Assembly: GCA_013368315.1 (NCBI GenBank)
Contig: JAACJM010000012.1
Coordinates: 496,001-560,000 of the forward strand
Direction: 5' to 3'
Source: Tetrapyrgos nigripes
Lineage: Eukaryota; Basidiomycota; Agaricomycetes; Agaricales; Campanellaceae
DNA: 64,000 nucleotides
A program made the translations under genes and the position numbers. Below the pieces are notes generated by a model that was given only the letters and a program-made list of their open reading frames with translations, was not told where the DNA came from and searched no databases. Positions 37,329-48,654 of this stretch are shown piece by piece (position 1 is the first letter of the stretch; every line of letters starts with the position of its first letter).

Positions 37329-39543
37329 CTACGAAGGGACATAGCGTTCATTGGTACTGAAGATCAACCCTGGTTTCCTGTCCACAAGGTCAAAAAGCCT
37401 TCTTGGGAAATCGAAGGGCGGTGTCGGCTGCGGTTTGGCGGTGAAATTACAAGACAAGAGGCCTACTCCGCAAAATAGCTGTTTGCCCAAGCGAAAGGAT
37501 CGTGTATAATCTGAGCCTCCGGATAGGAGATTCATGAATTAGACCCAAGCCAGCCATATTCTGTAGAAGTGGTCTTGCTGTCAGGACAATCCTCAAAATT
37601 CAGAACAACCTGATAAGATGCACGTTGACAATCGTATACAGTCTAGTGAGTATCTCTTCATCGTTGTCTGTTCCAAAGATTGCTGAGACCTATGACATTG
37701 GCCTCATTGACTGCGATCACGACGGCCCGTGTTGAAGGCCAATTCCCCGGTCACCCGTAACTACGTACCATGAATGCCATGGATCAACGTGAGGACCTGC
37801 AAAAAAAAAAGGGTTATTGCAACATAAAGTGGACAGAAAGTACCAACCCAAATCCACTGCAACACTTCTTAGCTACCAAGTAGGGGTTACAAGGCGACAA
37901 ACGCAACTGGTGCGTCTTCACATAAGTTTCATCGTTTCTATCGAGGAAATACGGCAAGGAAAGCAGTGACTGCGGCTATTGTTCAGATCGCCAAAGGAAG
38001 CCGGCATGTATAAAGACCTACGGGAACATTTGCATCGTCCATCACGACCTCCAAATCCTGGGAGTAAAATGGCCGATCAACATGGCCGCAGTAGCTGAAC
38101 AACAGTGTTCTGACGGGTCACGAAAATTACAGTAGTGTTCCAAATCCCATCATGAATTCTCCGACTCCAAGGCTGATTGCTTCAGGATTTCCCCTAGACC
38201 CGCAGCATCAAGGATACCACCCGGGTGGTTCAATTCGACACTCAACATCGCGTTTGCCGGGGTGAGGAAGGCTGGAGATAATGTTCTAGAGGAGAAATGG
38301 AGCTGACTGAGGCCAATCACTTGCCGAATGTACTCGAGTCATCTGAAGGTCGATGATGAGCGCCGGCCTGTAGTAGGATCAATCAATGTAAGAATAATAA
38401 GGACGATGACACAAAAACATACCATTCCGGTGTATGCTCTGGGTTCACAAATTGAAGCTTTCATCAAAAGAAGACTGGATTGTTCATCGATGACCCGGAA
38501 GACCTGGTGAATAGCATTAAACCCTGGCAAGGCATTTGTCGGTCGATAAAAATATAGGAGGGTATTTGGTCTTACAGTTCTTGTTCATAAACGATGCACC
38601 CCGCGTTGCGTTGAAGTAGAATCTCGAGGTCTTGAGAAAACCACAAAGTGTATCAATTTCGTATTTGCACTCGAAGGCATCATCGACGGGTCTGACAAAA
38701 TGGTGGATCCTCAGTACATAAATCTGTATGCATGAACAGAGGATTAGCAAATCCGTGAGTTCCGAATCTTTCCCGAGAAGGACGTGATAAGGAGCAAACT
38801 GGAGCAACAAAGTGTCAACATCCTCAAGAGTAGTATTTTATGAGGAACGCACGTTGTTTCTTGTAACACGGCGAAGCCATTGCGCACTGAAATAAATGGA
38901 CATGAACAGGACGTTGCAGATACTGAGGACAAAACCAACGTTATATCCTAGGCTAACTTGTCAGTTGATCAAATGAGCAAGGAGGATAACACTGACCCCA
39001 GTTATGATGAAAGCAAGATTTTCAATCTGGGTAGGACAGGTCAGCTTCTAGAGCTCAAAAAACACTTTCGAACCGCACTTTGTTATGATAGCGGATTGTT
39101 GTATCTAGGGCAATCAGAATGGAATCATGGCAGTTGGAAAAGAATAAGAGTGACCCCAAGGTATCCGGGAATGTATTCTCGAATAGACGAGCAATACCTG
39201 TATCCTTCAGTCTTTCTTTCAGGTCAGATATCACCATCTACCCAGCGGTGTTCAGTCATGATGAAGAAAGTTGCTGAATAGTCGGTCAACACTATATAAG
39301 TACTGTTGAAAGTACGGCAAGCAGGTGCAAGTCGCATAAAGGGCAGTAACAGTCCGAGGCATCCATTTGAGGGCGTTCCATACGGTGCCTTACAGCAGTA
39401 AAACGGCCTTCATCACGCTGAGCATAGCGTAAGGACGTGTAGTACGCACCTGCAATTAGCTAGTATAATTTGGGCATTGCGCTAATGCTGCGCTGAAGAA
39501 AAAAAGCAGTCACGGTGAACGCTTGGAGAGATCCCAACTTCAT
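37329..39543 (-). pseudogene. GH125 paralogue, decayed tandem copy
   Basis: Stretches parallel the intact GH125 gene at 39987-42558: the start MKLGSLQAF, ARLFENTFPDTL, ECKYEIDTLCGFLK, GFNAIHQVFRVIDEQSS, and the end DLVDRKPGLIFSTNERYVPS. It is broken in many places. A +1 change lies in the signal peptide (T-run near 39500). The exon with the W-L-R-D-T-A-N segment now reads WLRRVTRNN. The whole stretch from VINNEARY to the QPPPESG region is missing, as is the FISFYNWTGGNG segment. Order, strand and intron positions are kept, including a GC-AG intron at 38272-38324, so it is a tandem duplicate that has lost function. Confidence 0.85.
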
Positions 39544-39986
39544 CACTCTGCAACGAGAGAATAGCGATGCATGCGAAGAACTGGAAGCGTTCAGGAACAA
39601 CCAAATGAGCACTCATACGGACCCAAAAGACTGGATACATGCTCACCACATGAAGAAATGAAGAAAGAGTCGATCCTTGTGCTTTTTGGAGACCTGCTCT
39701 GCCCAGATCGTGGAAATTCCAGAGCTACTAGTGGTGTTCCTATCTCCATCATGCTCGTCAGAGTCGGTTTTGCGCAGTGGGTGCCCCTTAGGGTTGACCA
39801 TATACATATCATCATCATGGAAGCAGGATAAAATTTATACTTGGCGTCCCCATTGCCAATGGCCGAAATGGAATCGAATAGCCTCAACCTCCATGTAGAG
39901 CTCATAAGCATCGAAGCCAGTACAAGAAGCACAAAATTCATTGACAGCTTGCTACACAATCCATACACCAATCCGATATTCGCATT

Positions 39987-42558
39987 TTAAGCGGGCACGT
40001 AGCGCTCGTCGGTTGTAAATATCAACCCGGGCTTCCTGTCTGCAAGGTCAAGCAACATTCTTTGAAAGAAACGGTGCTCAGTTACAGTTAGTTATCAGAT
40101 GGTAAAATACTCACTCTGCGAAATAGCTGTTAGCCCAAGCGAACCAAGATCGCGTATAGCTTGAGGCGTCGTATATGGACTGCGACTCATGAATCAAACC
40201 CAATCCAGCCGTGTTCTGCAAGATTTTTCTTCCGTTCAAAGAGACTTCTTTCAAGTCGAAACTGAAAGTACGCACATTGACAATGGTATAAAGTCTAGTG
40301 AGAATCTCAGCATCATCATCTGTTCCAAAGATTGCTGAGATTTGTGACATTGGCCTGCCGGTACCCAGATCGCAGTCAATAGGGTTTTCTACTTGAACAT
40401 GGAGGCGATACAAACCATGGATGCCAAGCATCAACGTGAGGACCTCTTTGCAAGAGTTACAGGCAGAAAAAGTGAGTATCAAGTGCTATTGAACAGGAGC
40501 AGGAAGAATACTAACCCCACTCCACTAAAGTTCTTCCCAGCCGCAAAGTAAGGATTACGACCTGATAAAAGCAAATCTCGCGTCTTGACAAAAGCCTCGT
40601 CGTTTTTATCTAGGAATCCTAGATAGGGCAAAGACAACAGCGACTAGGGCAATTATTCATATCAAGCAGTCGAAGCATCTTGAAGAGCCTTACAGGAACA
40701 TTTGCATCGTCCATAACGTAGCGTGCTCCAAATCCTGGACAGAAAATTGTACAGAGTTAGCTGACAGCTGACAGCTCACGAGCTGAGCAATGAAGCTCAC
40801 CATTGGTCTCATACGCAAATATATTGTCGACGATCTGCGCAAAGCACAAATGAAGGATAGACCTGCATCAGTGAGACGAAACCTACTGTAGTGTTCCAAA
40901 TCGCGTCATGTATTCTCGTACTCCACTCCCGAGCTGATTGGCTGATATTTTGTCCTTGGCCAGCAGCATCCAGAATATCAGCAAGGTGAGTCAATTCAAC
41001 ACTTAGCATCGCATTTGCCGGCGTGAGGAAAGCTGTGAACGATATGACTACGGAAGAACGGGGGTAGATTTGCGACCAGGAACTTGCCAAAAGTACTTAG
41101 GTCATCAGAGGGTCGATGATGAGTGCCGACCTACAAAAAACTGGTCAAAAAAAGGTACTGCCAAGACAACTCTCACAGAACGTACCATTCCGGTGTATGC
41201 TTTAGGCTCACCGTTTCCGCCGTTGGGTACGGCAGGAGAAAGAGCTCCGTTACCGCCTGTCCAGTTGTAGAAGGATATGAAGTTGAAGTTCTCATCGAAA
41301 GAGGGCTGAGACTGTTCATTAATGACTCGGAAGATTTGGTTGATAGCATTGAACCCTTGCCAGTCATGAGCCGATAGGTTCACAGAAATTGCGAGGCAGG
41401 TCTTACAGTTTTCGTTCATGAACGACGCATCCTGAGTTGCATTGAAGTAGGACCTCGAAAGCTTGAGGAAACCACACAAGGAATCGATTTCGTATTTGCA
41501 CTCAAAGACGGTCTGATTATTGACTGGCCTAGTAATGGTGAGATGCTTGCTTCGGTGTGCATTCAAAATCGGATCTTACGGGTTCACAGTCACTCCATCA
41601 GCCCAATCATTGTGCGAGGGCGCCAATCCACTTTCTGGAGGTGGTTGGAAAGCGCCGCCTGGTTTGCTAGTCAGAATGAGACACTCTAAGAGGACAGTGA
41701 CGCACAGTAAGGATACTCGGCAACATAACGGGCTTCATTATTGATCACTGCTTTGACGAGGTCTGCAAGTTCGGGGTCCTTTCCCAGCAGACTGTGATAA
41801 TGAGCGAACTGAAAGAATTAACACTTAATTGGGAGAAAGAGCCATGCAAATGCGATAACCCCACCTGGTTAGCTGTGTCACGAAGCCATTGTGCACTAGG
41901 AATGAATGAATATAGGAGAGTCGCTTGAAATATCGTGGAGGACCAACGTTATATCCTGTATTCAATGATCCGTCAGTTGACTATATGAGCTAAAAGAGTA
42001 GAACTGACCCCAGTTATGATGAAAGCAAGATTTTCAGCCTGGGTGGGACAGGTCAGCTTCTAGAGCTCAAAAAGCACTACAGCACTTTCGGGACGCACTT
42101 TGTTGTAATAGCGGACCGTCGTGTCTGCAAGACTGTCAGAATAACATCACATGGTAGAGCAGAGTAAGAATAACCCAAAGTATTAGGAAAGGTGTTCTCG
42201 AATAGACGAGCAATATCCGGATCTTTCAGTCTTGCTTTCATGTCAGAGATGACTGTCTATTCAAATGAGCAGTGGTGAGTTGTATGAAGGAGGGATTTAG
42301 GGAGTCATTTACCTCCACAAAGGTACTGTTGAAAGTACGGCAAGCGGGGTCTGGTCGCATAAATGGTAGACCTAATGTACCGTTTGAGGGAATGCCTTGC
42401 GGTGTCTGAGGGAAGATCATCGTTTAACGCGTCGAAAACAGCACAAAGAACGCGTTAATACGCACCTGTGAATAGCTAGTATAGTCGGGGCATTGCGCTG
42501 ATGCTGCACTCAGAAACGGGGCGGCCACAGCCAAGGCTTGAAGAGAACCCAATTTCAT
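39987..42558 (-). CDS. Secreted GH125 exo-alpha-1,6-mannosidase-type glycoside hydrolase
   Basis: A signal peptide (MKLGSLQALAVAAPFLSAAS) is chosen at 42558; an in-frame ATG 24 codons upstream adds a non-signal extension. About 15 exons read PFMRPDPACRTFNSTFVE, ARLFENTFPNTLDTTVRYYN, NLAFIITGDIT, AQWLRDTANQFAHYHSLLGK, GAFQPPPESGLAPSHNDWAD, ECKYEIDSLCGFLK, YNWTGGNGALSPAVPNGG, NGFGARYVMDDANVPSLLSL, GGPHVDAWHPWPMSQISAIF, GLIHESQSIYDASSYTRSWF and end FTTDERYVPA. This is the full GH125 motif set. The family removes alpha-1,6-mannose from glycoproteins or wall mannan. A 39-nt intron at 42060-42098 is required; otherwise a TAG would interrupt. The intron at 41033-41087 uses a GC donor. Confidence 0.9.
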
Positions 42559-42945
42559 CAAGATGGAACGAGAAAGTTGGAATGCAGTAACAGAAGCGTC
42601 CAGGAGGGAGGAAGCCAAGTAGTCAAGCATTCCGGAGAGCCTTTAAATACTGCATGGTCATGATGACACAAATTTGTATTTTCAAATATCAGCACTTGAC
42701 CTCAAGCTCGTACCTGAACCATCGCTTGACGCAACGGGATGCGGCTAGAATTGCATTGCTACAAACAGACCAGTAAAGGACATACAAAGAGGCTGCGTAA
42801 ATAATTTGGCCCATCAACTTGGAAGAAAAATATAGGTACAATAAATGCAAATGATCAGTAATGTAGGTTAGAATCCAACGATGGACCAACGATAAATGTT
42901 GAAGATGCATACATAGTAGGAAGAAATATAAGGAATGATCAGTAT
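42559..42945. other. Intergenic between GH125 and Ser-rich gene
   Basis: About 390 bp, A/T-rich with an in-frame ATG extension of the GH125 frame up to 42630 that is not thought to be used. No other feature is seen. Confidence 0.45.
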
Positions 42946-44679
42946 TTACGGCTGTCCAGTTGTTGACACTCCCGACCCATCCGCTCCGCCCGCCTGTGGA
43001 TCCGGTCTAATTGACAATACGTCGGCTTTGACCTCTTTAGCAATTTGCTGTTCACCATCAATTTCCTCCTTGTCATGTCGAGTTGCAGAATCGACGACTG
43101 CAGGCGCCTCCGCATTCGCATTCACATGAACATCACCTTGGGTAGAATCCGAAACGGGCACAGAGACAGGATGGGTAGCCAGGTTTACACCTTTCACTGG
43201 CACAGTCAAATCTGTCACGGAGTCCGCTGCCGCTTCGGTGCTAGTCGAAACATCTCCCTCTGCATCATTTTCTGCGACCTCTGCTTCATCCGATTTATCG
43301 TCTGTATCCTCATTTTCTGCACTGAAAGCACCAGTGCGGATACTGTTAGCAGTCCAGAGGCTTCTATCCCGCGCTAGAGAAGGCGTTCCAGTGCCAGCCT
43401 GGATACGTGCACTCCAACGACTAGCTTCGCTTTCCCAGCTGCCCCTTCGCGTGCTCCTCGGCCTCAATGCCCTGAGACTCGCATCTGCGTCTCGATCATC
43501 CAAACGATCATCGTCCCCGAGAGCTAACTGACTGGTACTTTCAACATCTTCGTATGTGCCACCAAAGTGAGAGACTGAATCACCAGCCCCGCCAACAGCG
43601 GAAGGCGGCGCAGAGCCCCATGCAGGAGTGACAGTCCCCACCCGTAATCCTGGAATGGCGTAGGCCGAGGAAGCCAAAGTAAGGACAGAAGCATTGTCAA
43701 GAGGAGGCGAGGAAGGGCGCGGGTTATTACGCGGATGATGTGTGGTGTGTAGTGGTGCCTGCACGATACCATTGTTTGATAGCGTGGCACTACCAGTTTC
43801 ACGAAGTGAGTCAGGCCGTGAGGAAGACTGCGGTGAAGGTGGCAAAGGAGCGAAAGTGATTGATGCACCGCTGCCTAATAAATTAGGGGCAGTCGACGTG
43901 GAGGAATTGCGAACATGAGGAGAACGGGTTGTTTGTGAAACTGGGGTGATAGGAGCCTGAGCAATGTGAGCCATGCCATTGCCATTGAGATCAATGCTGA
44001 GCAGAGTCGTAGGTTTGGTGCTAGCGGCTATGCTTTTAAAGGTGCGTGGATCTGATAGATACGAGGAGGAAGAGCGTGAAGGAGAGGGAGATGGTGGAGA
44101 ACTAGGGGGTAGAGGACGTAGAGAGGCGTCCTCATCTGCTTCCAATGCGCTGCTTGGTGACCACAACGAATCCCGGGCTGAGTCACTGATGGATTCCTCG
44201 TCGTGGTCGTCGATTGGCGAGGCATCTCTGGTATCATCGTCATCGTTAAGCGATATGGTCTTCCTCCTCAATGCATCCGTCTTCCCGTGCTGCTTGGTTT
44301 TAGGCACTGGGTTGGGCAATGGAGAGGAAGCTACTCTGTTGGAGGCTCTGGAACCAAGTCCTTTTCCGCCTAGCTGAGCTGCAAGATCGGCCCTTTTTGC
44401 TCGTGCACTGCCGCCCAATTTTCGCTGAAGCCAATTGATGATAGGTTTGCTTGACCGGCGTTTCTGCTGAATAGTGGAGGAGGTCGGCTTTATGGGTACA
44501 GGAGCAGAGGGCTTCTTGGAAGATGCGAGCTCGTGTGGTTGTTTGGAAGCAGGCGCTGGTTGTGCAACGCCTGATGTAGAGACAGGCGACATGAGCTGAA
44601 GTGAAAGGAATGGAAGAGACGAACTTAGGTAGGCGATGATCAGCTGCGTGGTGCTTTCTTTGGAATTGCCGCCCGGCAT
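42946..44679 (-). CDS. Ser/Pro-rich hypothetical protein, single exon
   Basis: One uninterrupted 577-codon frame. It is largely disordered: Ser/Pro/Thr/Asp-rich with many S-P sites. Ordered-looking islands are SKPIINWLQRKLGGSARAKR (short amphipathic helix with basic end), DNASVLTLASSAYAIPGLRV in the middle and RGSWESEASRWSARIQ in the C-terminal third. The C-terminus (EQQIAKEVKADVLSIRPDPQ) is acidic and Thr-rich. The first ATG (44679) gives MPGGNSKES; a second at 44592 gives MSPVSTSGVAQ and may be the real start. I do not recognise a family, although composition resembles basidiomycete-specific regulatory proteins. It ends 114 bp after the LEU1 stop, on the same strand. Confidence 0.75.
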   Translation of the reverse strand: MPGGNSKESTTQLIIAYLSSSLPFLSLQLMSPVSTSGVAQPAPASKQPHELASSKKPSAPVPIKPTSSTIQQKRRSSKPIINWLQRKLGGSARAKRADLAAQLGGKGLGSRASNRVASSPLPNPVPKTKQHGKTDALRRKTISLNDDDDTRDASPIDDHDEESISDSARDSLWSPSSALEADEDASLRPLPPSSPPSPSPSRSSSSYLSDPRTFKSIAASTKPTTLLSIDLNGNGMAHIAQAPITPVSQTTRSPHVRNSSTSTAPNLLGSGASITFAPLPPSPQSSSRPDSLRETGSATLSNNGIVQAPLHTTHHPRNNPRPSSPPLDNASVLTLASSAYAIPGLRVGTVTPAWGSAPPSAVGGAGDSVSHFGGTYEDVESTSQLALGDDDRLDDRDADASLRALRPRSTRRGSWESEASRWSARIQAGTGTPSLARDRSLWTANSIRTGAFSAENEDTDDKSDEAEVAENDAEGDVSTSTEAAADSVTDLTVPVKGVNLATHPVSVPVSDSTQGDVHVNANAEAPAVVDSATRHDKEEIDGEQQIAKEVKADVLSIRPDPQAGGADGSGVSTTGQP

Positions 44680-44792
44680 TACTAGTACACCCTAATTCAG
44701 ACATCAAACGGTAAACGGTAAACCTTTGAAATGTTGTTGTCTATACGGACACAATAAACTACAGTAGATTTTATATATTATGGAAACACTGT

Positions 44793-47499
44793 TCACCAGT
44801 CCGTCTTCTTTTCTCCACTTGGCTTCGACAACGGAATCTTGCCTTCATAACCAAACCCATCCAGCCATGGCCATACCTCACTTCTTCTCTCCTCGAAACT
44901 GTCAATTGACTTGACGTCTTGCATGGTAAGCGCAATATCGTCCAGCCCATTCAACAAACAGTGCCTGCGGAAAGGATCGACCTCGAAAGTGAAGGATTCT
45001 TTTCCATTAGGACGACGAATCTCGTTCTTTTCCAAATCGACCTCAAGCTCCAGTCCTGCTTCTGCATCTTCTGCCAATGCCAAACACTGTTCTTGAGGCA
45101 GGGCAACAGGAAGCATGCCATTCTGCATGGCATTATTCCGAAAGATATCGGCGAAACTGGGAGCAATCACACAACGGATCCCAAAGTCGTTCCTGTGGGA
45201 TGTTTAGCATAATAAAGGGCAAAAAGGGACAGAGTACTCACAAACTCCAGGGAGCATGCTCTCGAGAGCTTCCACAACCGAAGTTTTTACCCGTGCAAAC
45301 TAAAATGTTCGCTCGATTGAAGGGTTGGCGGTTCAGAACGAAGTCGGTGTCTTCGCCAGTGTGCGGATCCTTGCGCAAGGTGTAGAAAAGGGCGTTGGCA
45401 AGACCCGTCCTCTTCAAAGTTTTCAAGAACTGTTTGGGGATAATCATATCTGTGTCGATATTCTCGATGTGCAATGGTGCGGCAATGCCCTTGACAATAG
45501 TAAACTTCTCCACGCTTGAAGGAGTCTCTGAAGGGGGAAGAGAACGGCTTGATACACCGACATTCTCGGGCTTGGGAGATGGAAGGACGTCATCGTCCAT
45601 GACCTCGAGCGTGCTAATGAGTTTTAGCTTGGGTCCAGCAGCGATATGGGCGTCAGCAGCAGCACCGAGGAACCTGCGCACGTCGGTGAGTTTACCAGTC
45701 ATAGCAGCGGCTGCCGCCATGGCTGGGCTGAGCAAGTGGGTACGACCGCCAGATCCTTGGCGACCTTCAAAATTACGGTTGCTGGTACTGGCACACCGTT
45801 GACCAGGGGAGAGTTGATCAGGGTTCATACCCAGGCACATGGAGCAACCAGCTTCGCGCCAATCAAATCCTGCACGCTTGAAGATGGCGTCCAAGCCTTC
45901 AATTTCGGCTTGCTTCTTCACCAAACCTGAGCCAGGTACAACCATGGCGTGTACTGAAGACGGGACTTGAACATCGGGGCCAGCTGCGAGTACTATGCGT
46001 GCAGCGGAACGCAGATCTTCGATACGAGAATTCGTGCATGACCCGATGAAGACCTTGTCCACAGCAATTTCTTCCATGGGTGTATTGGGGGTAAGACCCA
46101 TGTAGGTCAAGGATCGCTGGGCAGAGGCACGTTTAACGGGATCTGTGAGGTTGGCGGGATCTGGGACAACACCAGTGATAGGAACGACATCCTGCGGGGA
46201 GGTACCCCATGTAACAGTTGGAATGATGTCAGAAGCCGAAATATTCACTTCAATATCGAACTTGGCATCCGGGTCCGACTTGAGAGTCCGCCAGTACGCT
46301 TCCGCACGATCCCAGACCTCACCCTTGGGGGCCAGAGGTCGTCCACGAATATAGTTGAAGGTCACTTCATCTGGTGCAACCATGCCAGCTCGTGCTCCAG
46401 CCTCGATACTCATGTTGCACATACTCATCCGACCTTCCATAGTGAAGCCACGAATGACTGACCCGGCGAACTCGATGACACACCCTGTGCCACCAGCCGT
46501 CCCGATGACGCCAATAATGTGCAACATTACATCCTTGGATGTGACACCCTCGTGTAGGTCGTCGTCAACGGATATACGCATGTTCTTTCCCTTTTTCTGA
46601 AGAAGGGTCTGAGTTGCAAGGACGTGTTCGACTTCGGACGTGCCGATACCGAATGCCAGAGAGCCAAAGGCCCCATGAGCTGTGCAAGACGTCAATTTGA
46701 GGTATCTTATCGAACTCTCCGACAAAAACGTACTCGAGGTATGAGAGTCACCGCAAACACAAGTGGTACCAGGGAGCTGTGGGTTGTCCAGTTATTGAAC
46801 GAGTGAAACGTAGAAGAAAGCTTCGACTCACAGTAAACCCTTGCTCAGGACCTATGATGTGTACAATCCCTATTAGTCAAACGGAAGTCAGTTATCATTA
46901 GGTTTCACTCATGACACAGCTTGCCTTGACGCTTATCGGTCATACCGAAGTATGTGAGACCAAATTCCTTGACATTCTCTTCCAGAGCTGCACATTGCGC
47001 ACGCGAGTCAGGCTCTTCAATGAAGGATTCGACGGTTTTGAAGTTCTTGCGGGATACCGTTCTAAACGCAGTCAGAACGATGATATCATTCCATACGAAA
47101 GAAAACGTACGGGACGTTGTGATCTACCGTAGCCAAAGTGCAGTCAGGGCGACGAACAGGACGTCCAGCGTTACGTCTGTAGACAGAGAATGTGAGAACA
47201 AGACGACGAGAAAGGACTGAGACATACAGGCCCTCGAACGCTTGAGGACTAGTGACTTCGTGGACAAGATGGCTAATCGATTGGCAAGTGAGCAGCAGAA
47301 CGAACAGACAGACCAGATCGTGAAAAGCATACCGGTCGATGTAGATCAGAGCCAATCCATCTTCTTTCTGTTCACTACGAGTTGGCGTTCGTCAGAATAG
47401 GAGTCATTCATGAGATCTGAGAATCTGGAAGACATACACGATGTGATCGTCCCAGATCTTGTCGTAGAGAGTGCGAGGTCCAGTAGTAGGAGCAGGCAT
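44793..47499 (-). CDS. LEU1: 3-isopropylmalate dehydratase
   Basis: Short N-terminal exons ([35 protein letters not shown]) are followed by one large exon with [40 protein letters not shown] and [20 protein letters not shown]. The Cys of GSCTNSR and the C-x-x-C of GCSMCLG are the [4Fe-4S] ligands of the aconitase family. The swivel domain follows in the same chain ([57 protein letters not shown]), so large and small subunits are fused as in fungi. It ends [11 protein letters not shown]. The enzyme isomerises 2- to 3-isopropylmalate in cytosolic leucine synthesis. At least five introns crowd the 5' part. Confidence 0.97.
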
Positions 47500-48018
47500 A
47501 GTGATATTGGGGAAAAGGTGAAGTATAGATGGAGCTTTTTATAGGTATCTACTCAATATCATGTACTAAAGAAAACTGGAGTCGAAATGCCAAATTCGGC
47601 CGAGGAGTTTTCGGCTTTTTCGTTAACCAATCATGTAAGGCGTAGATGTCAAGCAAGTCGAAACGACCCTGTTGACCCACTTCAACTGAGTTTAAGGCTC
47701 GGAACAGTTGCTGGCCAGACGGACAGCCAGACGTTGAATGATAAGAGCGTGAGACGACTTGAGCAGACAGATTTTCTGATGGATTCTGCAAGGATTCTGC
47801 AAGGATTCTGAGGCATTCAGTGCGCCGTGCGTAATATTCAGACTCCGATAGACAACTATACAGCTGCGAACCCCTAACCCTAAGCATACCAGAATTTGGT
47901 GTGTAGGACATTGTAGCTTGATCCTCGTACTCGACCTCGTCCAAAATCCGTTAGTGCTTCATTTATGTTGCAAATGCCTCTTACCTCATCGCCTTGCGTC
48001 CCCAGATAAAACGTAGAA
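47500..48018. other. Divergent promoter region of LEU1 and RPL29
   Basis: About 520 bp. A minus-strand frame of 131 codons (47549-47944) has no recognisable domain and is not taken as a gene. A short direct repeat (TCTGCAAGGAT twice) lies near 47785-47808. A tandem telobox-like motif is annotated separately. Confidence 0.45.
47872..47883 (+). promoter_or_regulatory. Tandem telobox-like motif (CCCTAA)2 upstream of RPL29
   Basis: CCCTAACCCTAA lies 136 nt before the RPL29 ATG. AACCCTAA-type teloboxes are known sites of Tbf1/Myb-type factors at ribosomal-protein promoters in several fungi. Its use here is inferred from position and sequence. Chance occurrence of two tandem copies is unlikely but not excluded. 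Confidence 0.45.
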
Positions 48019-48430
48019 ATGGCTAAATCCAAGAAGTAGGAATTCACGGTTTTCCGATCTTATTACTGTATTCATATCTCGCGTCATCCAGCCATACCAA
48101 TCACAACCAGAACAAGAAGGCCCACAAAAATGGTATCAAGACGCCAAAGAGCAACAGGACGAGGTCTTTGAAGGGTGTACGTCCCAATTATCTTGGTTGT
48201 TGCTTAAAGTCTTAATCTTCACATTTCCAGGTTGACGCCAAGGTTCGTTAAATGCATATTTTAGACCTCGAACAGAGGCATTGATTGACTTGCGCAGTTC
48301 CGCCGAAACGCTCGTTTCGCACTCGTTGGCTCTGTGCGTACCCCGTTCCTCTTTCCATACGTTTGAACTGACATCTTTGATATAGCACAAAGCAAGAGCC
48401 GCACAGAAAGAAGCCGCAGCAGCATCATAA
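48019..48430 (+). CDS. RPL29: 60S ribosomal protein eL29
   Basis: Five tiny exons (48019-48035, 48092-48176, 48231-48242, 48298-48333, 48386-48430) give 65 residues: [20 protein letters not shown], then [30 protein letters not shown] and [14 protein letters not shown]. The MAKSKNHT-HNQ-KAH-NGIK core is that of eL29 in all eukaryotes, and every splice border is GT-AG and keeps frame. eL29 is a small basic protein of the large cytosolic ribosomal subunit. The third exon is just 12 nt, four codons. High intron density is typical for ribosomal-protein genes of basidiomycetes. The upstream tandem telobox fits ribosomal-protein regulation. Confidence 0.96.
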
Positions 48431-48654
48431 GCTACCTTGGAACTCTACGTTATGTCCTTCACATGTACCATCCAGGTAGTCGGAAACTTTGCGACAGGCG
48501 ATGTTGTCCAGCAGTAGGCTAGTTCCCATGTTGTTTGTATGCTCCTCTTGCCATGCTCTCGAAAATGAAAAGCTCCAAAAACACCTGCAATCGAGTGGTA
48601 CTGCATCGAATCCGCACAAAAGTACAATTATACAAGTATTGCTCGTAGAAAAAT

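Noticed and set aside
39591..39971. 126-codon minus-strand frame between the GH125 copies
   Set aside because: Cys/Ser/Met-rich without motif; most likely chance frame in the duplicated flank.
42050..42070. In-frame TAG in the intact GH125 gene, suggesting a pseudogene
   Set aside because: A 39-nt GT-AG intron removes it and joins conserved sequence on both sides.
47549..47944. 131-codon minus-strand frame before LEU1
   Set aside because: Lies in the divergent promoter region, contains short direct repeats, and has no recognisable family.
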